Source: Methylacidimicrobium fagopyrum
GTDB taxonomy: Bacteria; Verrucomicrobiota; Verrucomicrobiia; Limisphaerales; UBA11358
DNA length: 58,500 nt
Assembly (NCBI GenBank): GCA_026225255.1
Contig: JAMFSJ010000023.1
Coordinates: 1 to 58,500 of the forward strand
Reading direction: 5' to 3'
The position numbers and the translations under genes are program-made. The notes below the pieces were generated by a model. That model searched no databases. It saw only the letters and a list, made by a program, of their open reading frames with translations, and had not been told where the DNA came from. Of this stretch, positions 23,764 through 32,938 are shown piece after piece. Numbering within the stretch: the first letter of the stretch is position 1; each line of letters starts with the position of its first letter.

Positions 23764-24600
23764 ATGAAAATAAAATCATTCCTCTCCCTCGTTGGCGGCA
23801 TGGCGTTGCTTTGCCCCGTGCTTTTGCACGCCCAACCCGCGACCAGCATCTCGGATGGCTTGCAAGCGCTGGTAAAAAAATCTTCCGCCAAGATCCGGGC
23901 GGGCGATCGGTCGGAAACCAATTACACCGAGGAACTGCAAGGTTTTGACGATCTGGTAGCCCAGGCTCACGGGGCAAAAACCGATGACGTCGCGCAAGTC
24001 CTCCTGGCCAAAGCGCAACTCTATCTCTTCATTTTTAAAGATACCGTCAATGCCAAGGCCACGTTCGCCGAGCTCAAGGAGAATTATCCCGACACCACCA
24101 CGGCCAAGCGCGTGGATGGTTTTTTAGCGTCGCTCAACCAAAAAAATCCGGCCACCAAGATTCGTGAGGGGTTGGCGGTCGGCGTAACGTTCCCCGATTT
24201 CGCGAGAACGAATTTGGACGGCAACCTGATTTCGCTGGCAGATTATAAAGGCAAAATTGTGCTCTTAGAATTCTGGGCGACCGATTGCGCGCCGTTCAAA
24301 GCGGAATTGCCTAACCTCATCGCCACCTACCAAAAACATCATCCCGCCGGTTTTGAGATCATCAGCGTCAATCTCGATTCTAAGCGCGCGGCGTTGGATG
24401 CTTACCTCCAACAAGCGACGGGCCTGACGTGGCCCAGCGTGTTTGATGGCCGGGGTCAACCGGATAGTTTGGCCAAAAAATATGGGGTTGAGTCGATTCC
24501 CTACAATTATCTGATCGATGCCGACGGCAAAATCATTGGCAAAGGATTGCTCGGTGAAGACTTAGAAGTTGTCGTCGCCACCGCGTTAGCCAAAAAGTAA
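23764..24600 (+). CDS. TlpA-like paralogue 3 with degenerate active site
   Basis: 278 aa, clearly homologous over its full length to the two preceding genes (signal peptide, helical domain, TlpA domain). The redox centre has changed: FWATWCGPC becomes FWATDCAPF, so one active-site cysteine and the tryptophan are lost. The second catalytic cysteine is Phe. The fold is otherwise conserved (PNLIATYQKHHPAGFEII, GVESIPYNYLIDADG), and the reading frame is intact. It cannot act as a dithiol oxidoreductase. It may have become a binding or chaperone protein, or it may be on the way to loss. Confidence 0.88.
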   Translation: MKIKSFLSLVGGMALLCPVLLHAQPATSISDGLQALVKKSSAKIRAGDRSETNYTEELQGFDDLVAQAHGAKTDDVAQVLLAKAQLYLFIFKDTVNAKATFAELKENYPDTTTAKRVDGFLASLNQKNPATKIREGLAVGVTFPDFARTNLDGNLISLADYKGKIVLLEFWATDCAPFKAELPNLIATYQKHHPAGFEIISVNLDSKRAALDAYLQQATGLTWPSVFDGRGQPDSLAKKYGVESIPYNYLIDADGKIIGKGLLGEDLEVVVATALAKK

Positions 24601-24640
24601 TCCATAAAATTCCCCAACCGCGCCAGGGGAAGGGGGTTTA

Positions 24641-25085
24641 GACAGGATTAACAAGATTTACAAGATTGGGATTGGTCTGTTCCGTCAGAATCCTGTTCAT
24701 CCGGTTAATCCTGTCTAAAAAATGTCACCCGCCAGACATGTCAGCGGCCAGCGAAAGGGGAATTTAGACAGGATTAACAAGATTTACAGGATTGGGATTG
24801 GTCTGTTCCGTCAGAATCTTGTGAATCCGGTTAATCCTGTCTAAAAAATGTCACCCGCCAGACATGCCGGCGGCCAGCGGAAGGCGGATTTAGACAGGAT
24901 TAACAAGATTTACAAGATTGGGATTGGTCTGGTCCGTCAGAATCTTGTGAATCCGGTTAATCCTGTCAAAAAAAAGTCACCCGCCAGACATGCCGGCGGC
25001 CAGCGGAATGGGGATTTTTGACAGAATGAATAGAATGGGGCTGGGTCTGGTCCTGCCGCATTCTGCAAATTCTGTTCATTCTGTC
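24641..25085. repeat. 126-bp tandem repeat, four copies of the GACAGGATTAAC palindrome
   Basis: Palindromic copies lie at 24641-24715, 24767-24841, 24893-24967 and a diverged one at 25020-25085. Each runs from GACAGGATTAACAAGATTTA to AATCCGGTTAATCCTGTC, so the ends are inverted repeats. The intervening 51 bp contains TGTCACCCGCCAGACATG. Start-to-start spacing is 126, 126 and 127 bp. Confidence 0.92.
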
Positions 25086-25104
25086 TAAAAAATCTCTTCC
25101 CGAG

Positions 25105-25524
25105 CTGCTGGCGGCATAATTCGGTGTGTTGGAGTGATTATTTGGTGTATTGGAACCGCCCAACGGCGCCGGGGGATGCTTCCACGGCGCATCGGGACAA
25201 TTAGTAGGCGCATCGGGATGATTCTTTGGTCTCGTGGGATGATTCCACGGGGCCGTGGGATGATTATTTGGCGTCATAAAATCATTCTGTGGCCTCGCAG
25301 GAAGGTTTTTCGGCGTCATAGGATCATCCTACGGCTCCGTGGAATCATTCCGTGGCTTCGTTGGAAGGTTCTGTGGCCCCCAATAATCATTCTGATGCGC
25401 CTAATAATGGTTCCATGGCCCCTAATAATCATCCCACGGCCCCGTGGAATCATTCCAACACACCAAATAATGCCTGGAACGTGTAGCAAACAACCTCAAC
25501 CGCCCCGAAAAATGCCCGTTCCGC
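25105..25524. repeat. Array of about 20 degenerate 21-bp palindromic units
   Basis: From 25105 the sequence divides into consecutive 21-bp units with no gaps. Units 2 to 18 (25126-25482) are the clearest. The consensus is itself a dyad: arms GCCGTGG and CCACGGC around a central AATSATT. Examples of well-formed units are 25231-25251, 25315-25335 and 25336-25356. Units vary in sequence but not in length. Confidence 0.88.
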
Positions 25525-25564
25525 GTAGAAGAGACATCCCGGCTGCCAGCGGAAGGGGGTTTTT

Positions 25565-25765
25565 GACAGAATGGACAGAATTTGCAGAATTGGGATTGGT
25601 CTGATCCGTTAGAATCCTGTTCATCCGGTTAATCCTGTCTAAAAAATGTCACCCGCCAGACATCTCGGCGGCTAGCGCAAGGGGTATTTAGACAGGATTA
25701 ACAAGATTTACCGGATTGGGATTGGTCTGTCCCTGCCGAATTCTGCAAATTCTGTCCATTCTGTC
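25565..25765. repeat. Two further copies of the 126-bp repeat
   Basis: Palindromes at 25565-25639 and 25691-25765, again exactly 126 bp apart, with the same CACCCGCCAGACAT spacer. Copy five is a hybrid: its left arm is of the GACAGAATG type and its right arm of the GGTTAATCCTGTC type. The last copy ends 7 bp before the aldo/keto reductase stop codon. Confidence 0.9.
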
Positions 25766-25772
25766 TAAAAAA

Positions 25773-26762
25773 TCAGGCCAGAATAGTCTCGATCTGCGCC
25801 AGTTCTTCTGCCGAGAAGACCAGATTCTTCGTTGCGCCCACGCAATCTTCCACCTGCGACACCTTGCTGGCGCCGATGAGTGCGCTGGTCACAGTTTTAT
25901 GGCGCAGCACCCACGCCAACGCCATCTGCGCGAGCGTCTGACCGCGCGATTGGGCGAGGTCGTTGAGCTTTTTGGTCTTGGCGAGGAGCGCATCCTTCAC
26001 GTCAGCGGGACGCAGGAAACGTTGATCGTGACCGGCGCGGGAGTCGGCAGGAATGCCCTTGAAATAACGGTCGGTCAACAGCCCTTTGGCGAGCGGCGAG
26101 AAAACAATGCTGCCGATGCCTTCCTTTTCCAATGTCGCGAGCAGCTCCGGTTCGACCCAGCGATCGAGCATGCTGTAACGCGGCTGATGGATGAGACACG
26201 GCGTGCCGAGTTCGCGGAGCAGTTGCGCGGCGCGGGCGGTCTCGGCGGGCGGATAATTGGAGATGCCGACGTAAAGTGCCTTGCCACTGCGAACGGCGTG
26301 GGCGAGCGCGCCCATGGTTTCTTCGAGCGGCGTTTCAGGATCGAGCCGGTGGGAATAAAAAATGTCCACGTAGTCGAGGCCCATGCGCTTGAGGGATTGG
26401 TCGAGGGAAGATAATAGATATTTGCGCGAACCCCATTCGCCATACGGCCCGGGCCACATGTAGTAGCCGGCCTTGGTGGAGATGATCAATTCATCGCGCC
26501 ACGGACGGAGGTCATCGCGCAGGATCTTGGAGAACGTGGTCTCGGCGGCGCCGTCGGGTGGACCGTAATTATTGGCGAGATCCAAGTGCGTCACGCCGAG
26601 ATCGAACGCGCGTAACGTGATGGCGCGGGCGATTTCGTAGTCGTCCTTCGCGCCGAAGTTATGCCACAGGCCCAGCGAGATGAGGGGCAGGCGCAGACCG
26701 GAACGGCCGCAGCGGCGATAGAACGAGGGTGAATCGTAGCGAGTGGATGCAGGCGAATACAT
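25773..26762 (-). CDS. Aldo/keto reductase (YghZ/MgrA-like)
   Basis: 329 aa from the ATG at 26762; an upstream extension of 21 codons is less likely. A (beta/alpha)8 AKR with the catalytic Asp and Tyr in THLDLANNYGPP, Lys in IISTKAGYYMWPGPYGEWGS and His in DIFYSHRLDPETP. The MWPGPYGEWGSRKYLLSSLDQ type of sequence and the RYSMLDRWVE segment are typical of the YghZ (L-glyceraldehyde-3-phosphate reductase) group. It reduces aldehydes, including methylglyoxal or L-GAP, with NADPH. It is a single gene, next to gap on the opposite strand across a 273-bp gap. Confidence 0.9.
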   Translation of the reverse strand: MYSPASTRYDSPSFYRRCGRSGLRLPLISLGLWHNFGAKDDYEIARAITLRAFDLGVTHLDLANNYGPPDGAAETTFSKILRDDLRPWRDELIISTKAGYYMWPGPYGEWGSRKYLLSSLDQSLKRMGLDYVDIFYSHRLDPETPLEETMGALAHAVRSGKALYVGISNYPPAETARAAQLLRELGTPCLIHQPRYSMLDRWVEPELLATLEKEGIGSIVFSPLAKGLLTDRYFKGIPADSRAGHDQRFLRPADVKDALLAKTKKLNDLAQSRGQTLAQMALAWVLRHKTVTSALIGASKVSQVEDCVGATKNLVFSAEELAQIETILA

Positions 26763-26819
26763 GGGCTGGCAGACTAAGGCAGGCGTGCGGGGAGTTCGAT
26801 AAAAAAGTGCGGGGGATTT

Positions 26820-26890
26820 TGCCACCGAGACACCGAGCGCACCGAGGTCTTAGTGACAAGTTTCTCTGTGCGCTCGGTGTCTCGGTGGCA
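26820..26890. repeat. Perfect 23-bp inverted repeat between AKR and gap
   Basis: The arms at 26820-26842 and 26868-26890 are exact reverse complements (core CCACCGAGACACCGAGCGC) around a 25-base loop. It resembles dispersed repeats built from ACCGAGACACCGAG found in many Verrucomicrobiota. It could terminate transcription or be a mobile palindrome. Confidence 0.85.
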
Positions 26891-27005
26891 AGAAATCTCA
26901 GCTTTTCCCGGCGCGGAAAAGCCGTTTCACCGCCACGTGGCTCAAAAAGCTCCCGAATTCGTCATTGACGGTTGGGCGCACGATGATAAAATCCCCGCGT
27001 TTTAG

Positions 27006-28103
<1,098 letters not shown>

Positions 28104-28120
28104 TTCTCCCGCACGCATTC

Positions 28121-28156
28121 AAAACGGCGATCTGGTAACAGGTCGCCGTTTTTTTA
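28121..28156 (+). terminator. Intrinsic terminator of gap
   Basis: AACGGCGA and TCGCCGTT form an 8-bp stem, followed by a run of seven or more T. Confidence 0.9.
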
Positions 28157-28325
28157 ATGCAAAATTGAACCGCGGATGAACCGGGATAAAAGCCACCGCC
28201 GCCTTGGACGGAATTAGTGGCCCACAATGATCACTACGCGGTGAGCCACGGGGAAGGTGCGGCGGTTCATTCCGCCGCGACCGCGGTGCGGGGCAACCTC
28301 GTAAAAGGTTTTAGGAAAGGTAAAT

Positions 28326-28583
28326 ATGAATCAGTTTATTCTACGCAATCTAAAAACACTTGAAATGACTGGCGTCTTGATGCGCGTGTTCAGCTTTAGT
28401 CTGGTGAGCTGGCTGGGTCCGCAAAGTCCGTTCATGTTTGTCTGGATCTTCAACTCGATTGATGCCGTTCTGCTGACATGGTGCGCCGCGTTAAAACGGG
28501 ATTCCGCTTATACGGTGCTGAACGGCTTTTGGATTTTGGTGGGGATCGTTGGGATCTTGCGGGCGGCAAATATTTTGCATTAG
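28326..28583 (+). CDS. Small membrane protein, 85 aa
   Basis: Three hydrophobic segments: residues 14-32 (around MRVFSFSLVSWLG), 37-55 (FMFVWIFNSIDAVLLTWCAA) and 64-82 (VLNGFWILVGIVGILRAANI). The N-terminus is amphipathic and basic (MNQFILRNLKTLEMTG). An AGGAAAGG stretch 6-13 bases before the ATG could serve as a ribosome-binding site. The FVWIFN..DA..L.WC...KRD.AY..LN.FWI.VG pattern looks conserved rather than random, and I recall similar unnamed small proteins, but no function can be given. Confidence 0.7.
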   Translation: MNQFILRNLKTLEMTGVLMRVFSFSLVSWLGPQSPFMFVWIFNSIDAVLLTWCAALKRDSAYTVLNGFWILVGIVGILRAANILH

Positions 28584-28650
28584 ATAATTCCAACTGAGGA
28601 CGCGCCTTTTCTTTGTGCGCTTTGCGTTCTTTGTCGCTAAGCTTTTTCGC

Positions 28651-29613
28651 GTGAAACCGTTGACCATTTACACTTGCAAGCTGACCGATGAACAGGCGAC
28701 GTCGCTCCACGCCGCGTTGTCGGCGCGCAACTGGAAGACGCGCACGGTGCCGTATGCGCGGTTCGCGTTCGAGTCGGATAAGACGAACATCGTTTTTTAC
28801 GAGAGCGGCAAACTCGTGGTGCAAGGGAAGGGGACGGCGGAGTTCGTGGAGTTCGTGCTGGAACCGGAAATTCTGCAGCAGGCGAAAGTCGGCTACGAAA
28901 CCGTTTTAAATCCCGATCTGCTGCTGCCGCGCATCGGCGTGGACGAAAGCGGGAAGGGCGATTTTTTTGGTCCCATGTGCGTCGCCGGCGTTTATGTGAA
29001 CGCCAGCGTCATCCAAGCTTGGACGGAGGTGGGCGTGCGCGATTCCAAAAATATTTCCAGCGACAAGAAAATTGCCGAGCTCGCGGAGAAAATCCGCACG
29101 ACGCCCGGTTGCGTCACGGATGCCATCGTCATCGGCAACGAAACTTACAACCGGCTTTATGCCAAGATGAAATCGGTGAACGCGATGCTGGCGTGGGGTC
29201 ACGCGCGCGTGATCGAAAACCTGCGCGGCAAGCGTTACCAGATGAATCCGCCGCCGGTGAAGGCCATCAGCGATCAATTTGCCGCGAGCAAGAGCGTGAT
29301 CCAAAATGCCTTGATGACGCAGGGCAAAGAGCTGGAACTGGTCCAGCGGCACAAGGCGGAAGAAGACCTCGCCGTCGCCGCCGCGTCCATCTTGGCGCGC
29401 GATGGTTTTGTGAAAGGCCTGGCGAAACTGGAAAAAGATTTCACGTTCAAATTCCCCAAAGGCGCGAGCGCGGCGGTGGATGCGGCGGCGAAACAATTCG
29501 TCCGCGAACGCGGCGCAGAAACGTTGGTGCAAGTTTCCAAAACCCATTTCCGCACCGCCCTGCGCGCGCAAGATCTGCCCGAGCCACCGAAGATGGAGTG
29601 GCGGAAGCGGTAA
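28651..29613 (+). CDS. rnhC: Ribonuclease HIII
   Basis: 320 aa from the GTG at 28651 (VKPLTIYTCKLTDEQ), which fits the family N-terminus better than the open frame 12 codons upstream, whose bases look like a repeat. An N-terminal TBP-like substrate-binding domain (residues 1-90) precedes the nuclease domain with GVDESGKGDFFGPMCVAGV (the DEG/K motif and catalytic Asp/Glu), the metal-ligand Asp in GVRDSKNISSDKKI, and AEEDLAVAAASILARDGF. It removes RNA from RNA-DNA hybrids. The gene stands alone ahead of a repeat cluster. Confidence 0.94.
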   Translation: MKPLTIYTCKLTDEQATSLHAALSARNWKTRTVPYARFAFESDKTNIVFYESGKLVVQGKGTAEFVEFVLEPEILQQAKVGYETVLNPDLLLPRIGVDESGKGDFFGPMCVAGVYVNASVIQAWTEVGVRDSKNISSDKKIAELAEKIRTTPGCVTDAIVIGNETYNRLYAKMKSVNAMLAWGHARVIENLRGKRYQMNPPPVKAISDQFAASKSVIQNALMTQGKELELVQRHKAEEDLAVAAASILARDGFVKGLAKLEKDFTFKFPKGASAAVDAAAKQFVRERGAETLVQVSKTHFRTALRAQDLPEPPKMEWRKR

Positions 29614-29665
29614 CAAGAAGTGGTTCAAAAGGTAAATAAGAAGAGGTTCATTTGGTGTGGACGAA

Positions 29666-30005
29666 ATTTTTGTGCAACAAATGTAAAACATGCGCTCCGA
29701 TAGCACCGTAGGTGCGGTATCTTTGTAGAACTAAACGGAAAAAGATTTTGAAGCTCCGTCAGGAGCGGCATCACGGGAAGAAATCGTTTCGTGAAGAATG
29801 CGTCGCGGGAAAAGTTCGGCGTGGAATACGATTCGCGATACAATTTCAAAACCAGTGACGAATGATTAGCGGAATATGTCGCTCCTGACGGAGGAGAATG
29901 GTTGGCTCTGGTTGCTACAAAGATTGCAGCCCTACGGGCTTAAAGTATTGGGCTCAGGCAATCAAGAAACGCAATGGTGCGATCGGGTCACGCCATGGCG
30001 ACGTG
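29666..30005. repeat. Repeat unit X, first copy with tail
   Basis: The copy runs from TTTTTGTGCAACAA to GCAGCCCTACGGGCTT (about 276 bp) and is repeated at 30225-30501. Its second part plus tail (29829-30005) is repeated directly at 30013-30191. Confidence 0.82.
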
Positions 30006-30012
30006 GCTTTCC

Positions 30013-30501
30013 GATTCGCGATACATTTTCAAAACTAGCGACGAATGATTGGCGGAATATGCCGCTCCTGACGGAGCTGGAGAATGGTTGGCTCTGGTTG
30101 CTACAAAGATTGCAGCCCTACGGGCTTAAAGTGTTGGGCTCAGGTAATCGAGAAACGCAATGGTGCGATCCGGTCACCCATGGCGACGTGAGCTTTCGCT
30201 GGGCCTGAATTACTGAAGGCTGGGTTTTTGTGCAACAAGTGTAAAACATGATCTCCGGTAGCACCGTAGGTGCGGTATCTTTGTAGAACTAAACGGAAAA
30301 AGATTTTCAAGCTCCGTTAGGAGCGGCATCACGCCAAGAAATCGTTTCGTGAAGAATGCGATGCTGGAAAAGTTCAGCGTGGAATACGGTTCGCAATACA
30401 TTTTCAAAACCAGCGACGAATGATTAGCGGAATATATCGCTCCTGACGGAGCTGGAGATTGATTGGCTCTGGTTGCTACAAAGATTGCAGCCCTACGGGC
30501 T
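30013..30501. repeat. Repeat unit X, partial and second full copy
   Basis: 30013-30191 duplicates 29829-30005, and 30225-30501 duplicates 29666-29941 with about 90% visible identity (offset near 560 bp). All copies share GCGGAATAT, GCTCCTGACGGAG and GGTTGCTACAAAGATTGCAG. Confidence 0.82.
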
Positions 30502-30650
30502 TTGAATGGATCAAAGATAGAAAAACGCGGTCTTTTAGATGTTTTGAGGTGTATGTGTTTTTGGGGTGTATTAGCTAAATTTGCTCCCGTAAAAGCCATT
30601 GAGATTGGGATTATATTGTTTGAAGCGGGGAAATGGCTCAAAATGTTTTC

Positions 30651-30839
30651 ATGAACGAAACGATTCAATGGCCGACGGGCGAATTTACGGTTGAAGATGT
30701 CATCAGTTTGAATTCAACCTTGCCCCAGTTGGCAGTCAGAAAAAAACTGTCCGCCGCGATCGCGGCCAAAGCCGTGGCGCAGACGCAAAAGGGGAATGAG
30801 AAAACCAAAGGGAAATTTAAGGTCGTGAGGGCGGGTTGA
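30651..30839 (+). CDS. Small hypothetical protein, 62 aa
   Basis: The start at the ATG 30651 (MNETIQWPTGEFTVEDVISL) is preferred to one six codons earlier. The pattern W.TGEFTVEDV..LN..LPQLAVRKKL suggests a small helix-turn-helix-like or DNA-associated fold, followed by a basic tail (QKGNEKTKGKFKVVRAG). The reading frame lies just after the repeat cluster and its composition differs from the repeats, so it is probably real. No family is recognised. Confidence 0.5.
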   Translation: MNETIQWPTGEFTVEDVISLNSTLPQLAVRKKLSAAIAAKAVAQTQKGNEKTKGKFKVVRAG

Positions 30840-31207
30840 TTTAGGAATTGGGTGGACGCGAATGGCGCGAATTAAATTTGCCCAGCTTTAATTCGTGAAA
30901 TTCGCGTCGCGCTTTCGGTTGGTAAAATGAGCGGCTCCTTGCGGCGTCTACCAAGTTAACTTCTGCGTGAAGGTCACGCGTTGGGTTTCGGTCGGTCAGA
31001 GAAAAATATTGGATTGGCCGGGCAATATATTGAGGATAAATGGCGCGATTGCAGCCGCGTCCTAACCAATGGAAGCCACGCCGTATGGTTGGATTGGCGG
31101 ATTGTCCGGGGCAACTTGCGCGCGTCAAGTTTTGACAGAAAGCCACACGGCCGAAAATGAACAAATATTAATTTGCTCGATTTTAAGCCGTCAAATATTG
31201 TGATTCC
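30840..31207. other. Intergenic region upstream of the outer-membrane protein gene
   Basis: No gene is visible. The left half is the first copy of a direct repeat that recurs after the gene; the right half is AT-rich near the start codon and probably contains the promoter, which I cannot place exactly. Confidence 0.6.
30871..31028. repeat. Flanking direct repeat, left copy
   Basis: A 158-bp sequence beginning AATTAAATTTGCCCAGC and ending GGGCAATAT. It recurs at 32121-32298, 1,250 bp downstream, in the same orientation. It includes GCGTGAAGGTCACGC, a small palindrome. Confidence 0.85.
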
Positions 31208-32116
31208 TTGAAAAATAGCAAGTTTACCACCCTAGTTGTTATGGCGCTGATTATTTGCGTTTCAATGGCTGCGAAGGCAAACGACGACGACAATATTCAA
31301 TCTAAAACGAATTCCTGGACGGCTCAAAATTCTCGTTTTGGCGTTTTGGATTTGCTCGACCACCGCAGCGGATATTACAACGACAGTTTTCCACAGCCGC
31401 TTTTGGTGGATGACACCAGTTTGGAAGAAACAGAAATTGAATTTAATTATTTGCACACGGCCGGGGCAGACAAACAACGCACGGATATTGTCAGCGCGGA
31501 AGCCCAAAAGAGTTTCGGGGTTTTTACTTTTGAATTAGAAGTTCCTTACGAAAAAACTTCGGATTCAGATGATAGCGCGAAAGGACTTGGCAACATTGAA
31601 TTGAGCGCCCGTTCGCCAATTTTTCAGTATGTGACGGCGCAAGGGTGGTTTGATAGCACGCTGGGCGTCAGTATGAGCGTGGGAATTCCTGCGCAAACTC
31701 AAATCAGCAAATATACGGAACTCGAACCGTCAATTTTTGAAGATTTGCAATTGGGTAAACATTTTACGATTCAAACTATCGCAGGGTATGACGTGCTTGT
31801 GGGTGGCGGTCGCCAGAGCGGGGTGGCGGAAATAGATTATGCAGTGGCTTTTGCGTATGCCATCACCCGCGCTGATTTACGTTTGCCCGGAATTGTGAAA
31901 TTGTCGCCTCTTTTAGAAGTGAACGGGGACTATTCATTGAATAAGCGTGAAGCGGGGCAAAATGATTTACTGGGGGATATTGGCTTTCGAGTGGATTTTC
32001 AGCATATCCGGGAAATAGCTCCAAGTTTTGCCATCGGTTATGTTTTTCCCATAACGAATGATGCGCGCAACGAAGTGCATTGGGGCATTGTAACAAATAT
32101 TACTTTTGAATTTTAA
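31208..32116 (+). CDS. Predicted outer-membrane beta-barrel protein
   Basis: 302 aa with a TTG start giving a proper signal peptide (FTTLVVMALIICVSMAAKA). The mature part alternates polar and hydrophobic residues as in transmembrane strands, with aromatic girdles, and ends in TFEF, the C-terminal Phe recognised by the BAM machinery. It resembles transporter-like or meta-pathway phenol-type outer-membrane proteins (EIEFNYLHTAG, GLGNIELSARSP), but substrate and family are not certain. It is AT-rich compared with its surroundings and is enclosed by direct repeats, so recent acquisition is possible. Confidence 0.75.
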   Translation: MKNSKFTTLVVMALIICVSMAAKANDDDNIQSKTNSWTAQNSRFGVLDLLDHRSGYYNDSFPQPLLVDDTSLEETEIEFNYLHTAGADKQRTDIVSAEAQKSFGVFTFELEVPYEKTSDSDDSAKGLGNIELSARSPIFQYVTAQGWFDSTLGVSMSVGIPAQTQISKYTELEPSIFEDLQLGKHFTIQTIAGYDVLVGGGRQSGVAEIDYAVAFAYAITRADLRLPGIVKLSPLLEVNGDYSLNKREAGQNDLLGDIGFRVDFQHIREIAPSFAIGYVFPITNDARNEVHWGIVTNITFEF

Positions 32117-32120
32117 GGCT

Positions 32121-32298
32121 AATTAAATTTACCCAGCTTTAATTCGTGAGATTCGCGTCCTGCTTTAGATGGGTAAAATGTGAGCCTCCTTATGTGTCTG
32201 CCAAGTTAACTTCTGCGTGAAGGTCACGCGTTTGGCGTGAAAAGCACGCGTTGGATTTCGATCGTTCAGAGAAAAATATTGGATTTACAGGGCAATAT
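32121..32298. repeat. Flanking direct repeat, right copy
   Basis: Same sequence as the left copy at 30871-31028 with scattered differences and one 20-bp insertion containing a second CACGCG motif. Confidence 0.85.
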
Positions 32299-32357
32299 CG
32301 CTTGGCACGCGGTATGCGATATAAAAAATCGCAGCGAACCCTTAACCCAATATTTTT

Positions 32358-32702
32358 ATGATTCCAGTAAAAATCCAGTGCGGTTGCGGTCAACGTTACG
32401 CCTTCGATATCGAGCCGGTTTGCGGGCGAATGTTTGCGCCGGTGGCCTGTCCAGTTTGCGGTGCGGATGGCACGGGTGCGGCGAACGACGTCATCGCTTT
32501 CACATTGGCGTTGGAATTTTCCCGCCGCAGCGATGGTAAACAAACGGTGATGATCTGCGCGGTCATCGGTTGTTTGATCGCGGGCATTGCGGGCGTCATC
32601 AAAGCGGTGAACATGGCGAATGGTTTTGATGTGTTGCTTTGTTTGCTGGGCGCGATCGGCGCGTTTGGCACGGCGTTGTGTGTTTATTTTTGGAAGCGAT
32701 AA
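32358..32702 (+). CDS. Zinc-ribbon membrane protein, 114 aa
   Basis: The N-terminus contains CGCGQRYAFDIEPVCGRM and CPVCGADG, that is two CxC/CxxC knuckles of a zinc ribbon. A membrane domain follows with two helices (about residues 63-84 and 88-111, KQTVMICAVIGCLIAGIAGV and LLCLLGAIGAFGTALCVYFW). The IQC.CGQRYAFD.EP..GRM..PV.CP.CG.DGT pattern recurs in many Verrucomicrobiota and Planctomycetota proteins as a sensor-like N-terminal module. Function unknown. Confidence 0.75.
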   Translation: MIPVKIQCGCGQRYAFDIEPVCGRMFAPVACPVCGADGTGAANDVIAFTLALEFSRRSDGKQTVMICAVIGCLIAGIAGVIKAVNMANGFDVLLCLLGAIGAFGTALCVYFWKR

Positions 32703-32938
32703 ATTCTGCGCGGCACTTTTACGGAGCGGGGGACATTCGTGCCAAAATCAACTTAACATGAAAATATGCTTTCGTGCTTTCTCTAAACTGGCCATATTTT
32801 TTGAAACCACAGTTGATTGCCATCCGTCCGTTGCGATGTTCCTTGGGCGATTTGTATCGGCCTGAAATCAGAAAATTGGAAAACATTGAATCCTGTGCTT
32901 GAATTTGTGTCCAAGATAGAATCTTATTGAAAAACATC

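Larger units (their letters stand above)
24601..25772. other. Long non-coding repeat region
   Basis: 1,172 bp between the TlpA cluster and the aldo/keto reductase. It consists almost wholly of two repeat families: a 75-bp palindrome on a 126-bp period (six copies) and a 420-bp array of 21-bp palindromic units in the middle. Open frames on both strands here are repeat artefacts that encode degenerate heptapeptides. Confidence 0.85.
29614..30650. other. Non-coding repeat cluster
   Basis: About 1 kb without a credible gene; a plus-strand frame at 29876-30208 is produced by the repeats. Contents are listed in the two repeat entries below. The sequence also carries several GCTCCTGACGGAGC and GCACCGTAGGTGC mini-palindromes with the CTACAAAGAT motif. 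Confidence 0.75.

Noticed and set aside
24966..25604. Two opposite-strand frames with heptapeptide repeats (for example NHPTAPW-like units) as possible repeat proteins
   Set aside because: They follow entirely from the 21-bp period, appear on both strands at once, lack a ribosome-binding site or signal peptide and drift without codon bias.
24601..25772. CRISPR array
   Set aside because: Repeats are palindromic and degenerate, spacers of the 126-bp family are also repeated rather than unique, units of the 21-bp family have no spacers, and no cas gene is in the window.
29876..30208. 110-aa open frame with an internal duplication
   Set aside because: It is produced by the directly repeated unit of the 29.6-30.5 kb cluster and resembles no protein.
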